From NCBI GenBank assembly GCA_003254885.1, contig QANT01002270.1, positions 1-64,000 on the forward strand: DNA of 64,000 bases. The letters are read 5' to 3'. The notes under the pieces were generated by a model. That model saw nothing but the letters and a program-made list of their open reading frames with translations, ran no database searches and was not told the DNA's origin. A program made the position numbers and the translations under genes. Shown in pieces: positions 62,101 to 64,000 of the stretch; positions within the stretch are counted from its first letter, which is position 1; each line of letters begins with the position of its first letter. The DNA is from Purshia tridentata. Taxonomy: Eukaryota > Streptophyta > Magnoliopsida > Rosales > Rosaceae.

Positions 62101-63866
62101 CTGCTCCAGTCAATTAGCCATGAGATATGACAAGGTTCAATGGATAGGCAAACATTCTTTTCACCAATCCGCATTTCACTTAAACTGCACAAAGAGACAT
62201 TCCTGTCAAGATCCGCACATTTTATCAGTGGTATGTTCTTGATGTTGGTGGAGAGAAATTTGGACCTCCAATTATCAGCAATAAACAGTAGAAGCTCCAA
62301 ATAGACATCTTCTGACACTCGAACTACAAGATTGGAACTCTGAATGCATTTAGCATACCATTCATCGTTGACTGGTTCAACTTCAAGGAAATTCAGAACG
62401 TGATCGTACTCCTCTGTGTCAAATGAATGGCACAAAACATATTTTCCATGGGAAGAGAGATTTGACAAACTTATCCCTTGAGCCCTCGCCTTCATCAAAA
62501 TATTCCAAAAGGCAGGCAATAACCTACCCACTTCACAAGGTTTATGGAAGAACTTCTGCTCCATGTGTGGCTCACTTGGTACAATATTTTCCTCAACCAG
62601 CTGTGCTTTGATTGACTCCCTCACAACATTCAGTTTTTCATAGGAAGACATCTGGACAGGTAAAAACCTGAACATATGAGGCAAATTAAAAACTGGAGTT
62701 TCTGTAGTTCTAACAAGTGAGATAAATGCATTAACAAATGCAAAGGGCACACAGTTCAGTATTCCTTGATTCCACTTGTTGTCCAAGAGAATTGTTTCCC
62801 TTGATGATGCTAAAAGAAAATCTGCCTGAATTATGAACGGTAAATTTGTAAACATTTCGGTGGGAAGGAAAGCATAGACCCCTGGTGAGCTCGTTCCTCT
62901 ATGCAGGCGTTCTCCAAATGGAAATGCTAGTGTGATCACCCACTCCTCTACCTCCATTCTCCTCTCCACTCTGAATTCGTGCCTAACAGGAAACTTCTGC
63001 TTCCACATATGATATCTACATTCTCTTTCGGATTCATTACCATTTTCATCTGCAGAGAGATGGAGCGTGTAGGATTCAGCATCAATTTTCTTCCTCGTCA
63101 CAAAATCAGTCTCACTTGATATTGCTATTGCACTCACAGTGCTGAGCCTTGGATCCTCATTATCTTCCCGAACTGAGAGCCTCTTAATCTTTGTAAGAAA
63201 CAAGAGAACCTCAGGATGAATGCTAGAGAGCTGCTGCTTCACAGTTTTGACCTTGTCAGGCTTTAGAGGCAAGACCACTGTTGTCGCTGGGAGGGCAGTA
63301 CCACAACCATATATCTGTTTTATGTCAGATAGAGTTGGGTTTTTCTCTGCCCATTCAGGAACTATGTACCCAACATTGCAATGCACACAAGGGTCTTCAC
63401 TAAACTTTATCTGATAACCATTGCTAAAAATGTAAGGCTGAGCAGTGATCAGAAACACACTTTTGAAGCCAATTCCTGTAGATTAACCAGAAATTTGGTT
63501 GAATTAGCACAACAATGAAAAAGCATAAACTACCCAAAAAGACAGGAGCACATCTAGGCACATCAGCATCCATTTTGAAGGCCAATGTTCTAAGCTCTGA
63601 CACTAAAGCATAGATACATATAAAAGCACAACTAAGGGATTTCATTTACATGTACCTTTCTCCCCAATATAGCCGCGCTTCCTGTTGCCTTTCTTGGTGG
63701 ACCGTCCCACACTGCAAATGGATTCTATGTTCTTAGGAGAAAAACCCTTCTCATTATTGAAAACCAACAATGTGGCAGGAGCCCCGATGTTCGTAATATC
63801 CCGGGACGTTATGACAAATTCCAGTGATGGATCAACCCCCTCTGGGTACTCGTTATCTTCTGCATT
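58733..63866 (-). CDS. NO VEIN/sacsin-like GHKL ATPase, 5' end outside window, frameshifted
   Basis: Minus-strand exons 63866-63656 and 63475-58733 are visible; the gene continues beyond 64000. The first exon starts NAEDNEYPEGVDPSLEF, the N box of a Bergerat-fold ATPase. NNEKGFSPKNIESICSVG is a G1-like motif, and GYIGEKG joined to GIGFKSVF across the intron is the G2 box. About 1,270 residues follow in one frame, including PFGERLHRGTSSPGVYAFLP and FIIQADFLLASSRE, then five copies of a roughly 75-residue module. The last 308 residues lie in another frame because of a one-base shift at 59657-59661. The family (plant HSP90-like ATPase proteins related to NO VEIN and to sacsin N-terminal repeats) is large and cytosolic or nuclear; NO VEIN acts in vascular and auxin patterning, but the function of this branch is not established. 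If the shift is real the protein ends 30 codons later at 59571, losing its C-terminal domain. Confidence 0.85.
59657..59661 (-). other. One-base frameshift at an A5/T5 homopolymer
   Basis: On the coding strand the frame reads LLVFFSNAF then WSEISSFNGG and stops at 59571. One T fewer in the run of five would continue as NAF-GVKSHPSMEDYCKLW into the 308-residue C-terminal frame, which is open to the stop at 58733 and whose end is conserved in the neighbouring duplicate. A sequencing or assembly error in the homopolymer and a genuine mutation are both possible. Confidence 0.8.
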
Positions 63867-64000
63867 CTGTATATTAATTAATATTAACCATTTTTTGTTT
63901 TTTGAAAAATCAATCACATACGAAGTAACGAAAAAAGGGTCAGTCTAAATTACTCATACTGGACAATACATATAAAATCAAGTTCAACGGCACCCTCTTG
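63867..64000 (-). other. Intron of the ATPase gene, truncated by the window
   Basis: The 3' splice site (minus strand TATACAG) is at 63867-63873. The upstream exons lie outside the window. Confidence 0.7.

Noticed and set aside
1-64000. CRISPR arrays, operons, Shine-Dalgarno sites, viral or toxin genes
   Set aside because: The window is plant nuclear DNA; no regularly spaced repeats, bacterial gene layout, viral genes or toxin genes were seen.

Overview
This 64 kb window is nuclear DNA from a flowering plant. Every protein gene is interrupted by GT-AG introns, the intergenic DNA is AT-rich and full of small non-autonomous transposons, and the gene set is plant-specific (MORC, TPD1-like, SWEET, NAC and MUB families). 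Gene density, short introns and element style suggest a small-genome woody rosid, probably Rosaceae and perhaps Prunus-like. That placement is inference from general knowledge, not from a search.

Left part (1-25 kb, mostly plus strand): a fold-back element; a 20-exon MORC4/7-like GHKL ATPase (2751-8612); a TPD1-like secreted cysteine-rich peptide precursor (11380-13286); plastid glutamate-1-semialdehyde aminomutase (14623-17330); a prenylated membrane-anchored ubiquitin-fold protein on the minus strand (17942-19152); and, from a shared divergent promoter, a RluA-type pseudouridine synthase (19549-22938).

Middle (25-44 kb): two tandem clade III-type SWEET sugar transporters on the minus strand (25860-27902 and 36067-38598). 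They share an identical six-exon plan but have very different cytosolic tails. About 8 kb of repeat-rich DNA separates them, holding a hairpin, a decayed RNase H fragment and an hAT-like MITE. The second SWEET carries a near-perfect fold-back MITE in its last intron. A tRNA-Gln(UUG) lies at 43519-43590.

Right part (44-64 kb): a DHHC S-acyltransferase (44588-47700); the small-Tim protein TIM8 (minus, 48474-49620); a fold-back MITE and a SINE-like retroposon; a VNI2/NAC083-like NAC factor (53288-54323); an unrecognised MG-starting acidic/basic protein (55696-56704); and the 3' part of a large NO VEIN/sacsin-like GHKL ATPase (minus, 58733-63866, continuing beyond the window). A 426-bp duplicate of that gene's 3' end lies just downstream. 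The ATPase frame is broken by one base in a homopolymer.

These are mostly independent housekeeping and developmental genes, not a pathway cluster. The only functional cluster is the SWEET pair. I found no wholly new system. The best leads are the frameshifted ATPase with its detached duplicate tail, the internal repeat module of that ATPase, the unrecognised 267-residue protein, and several fold-back elements able to form long hairpin RNAs.
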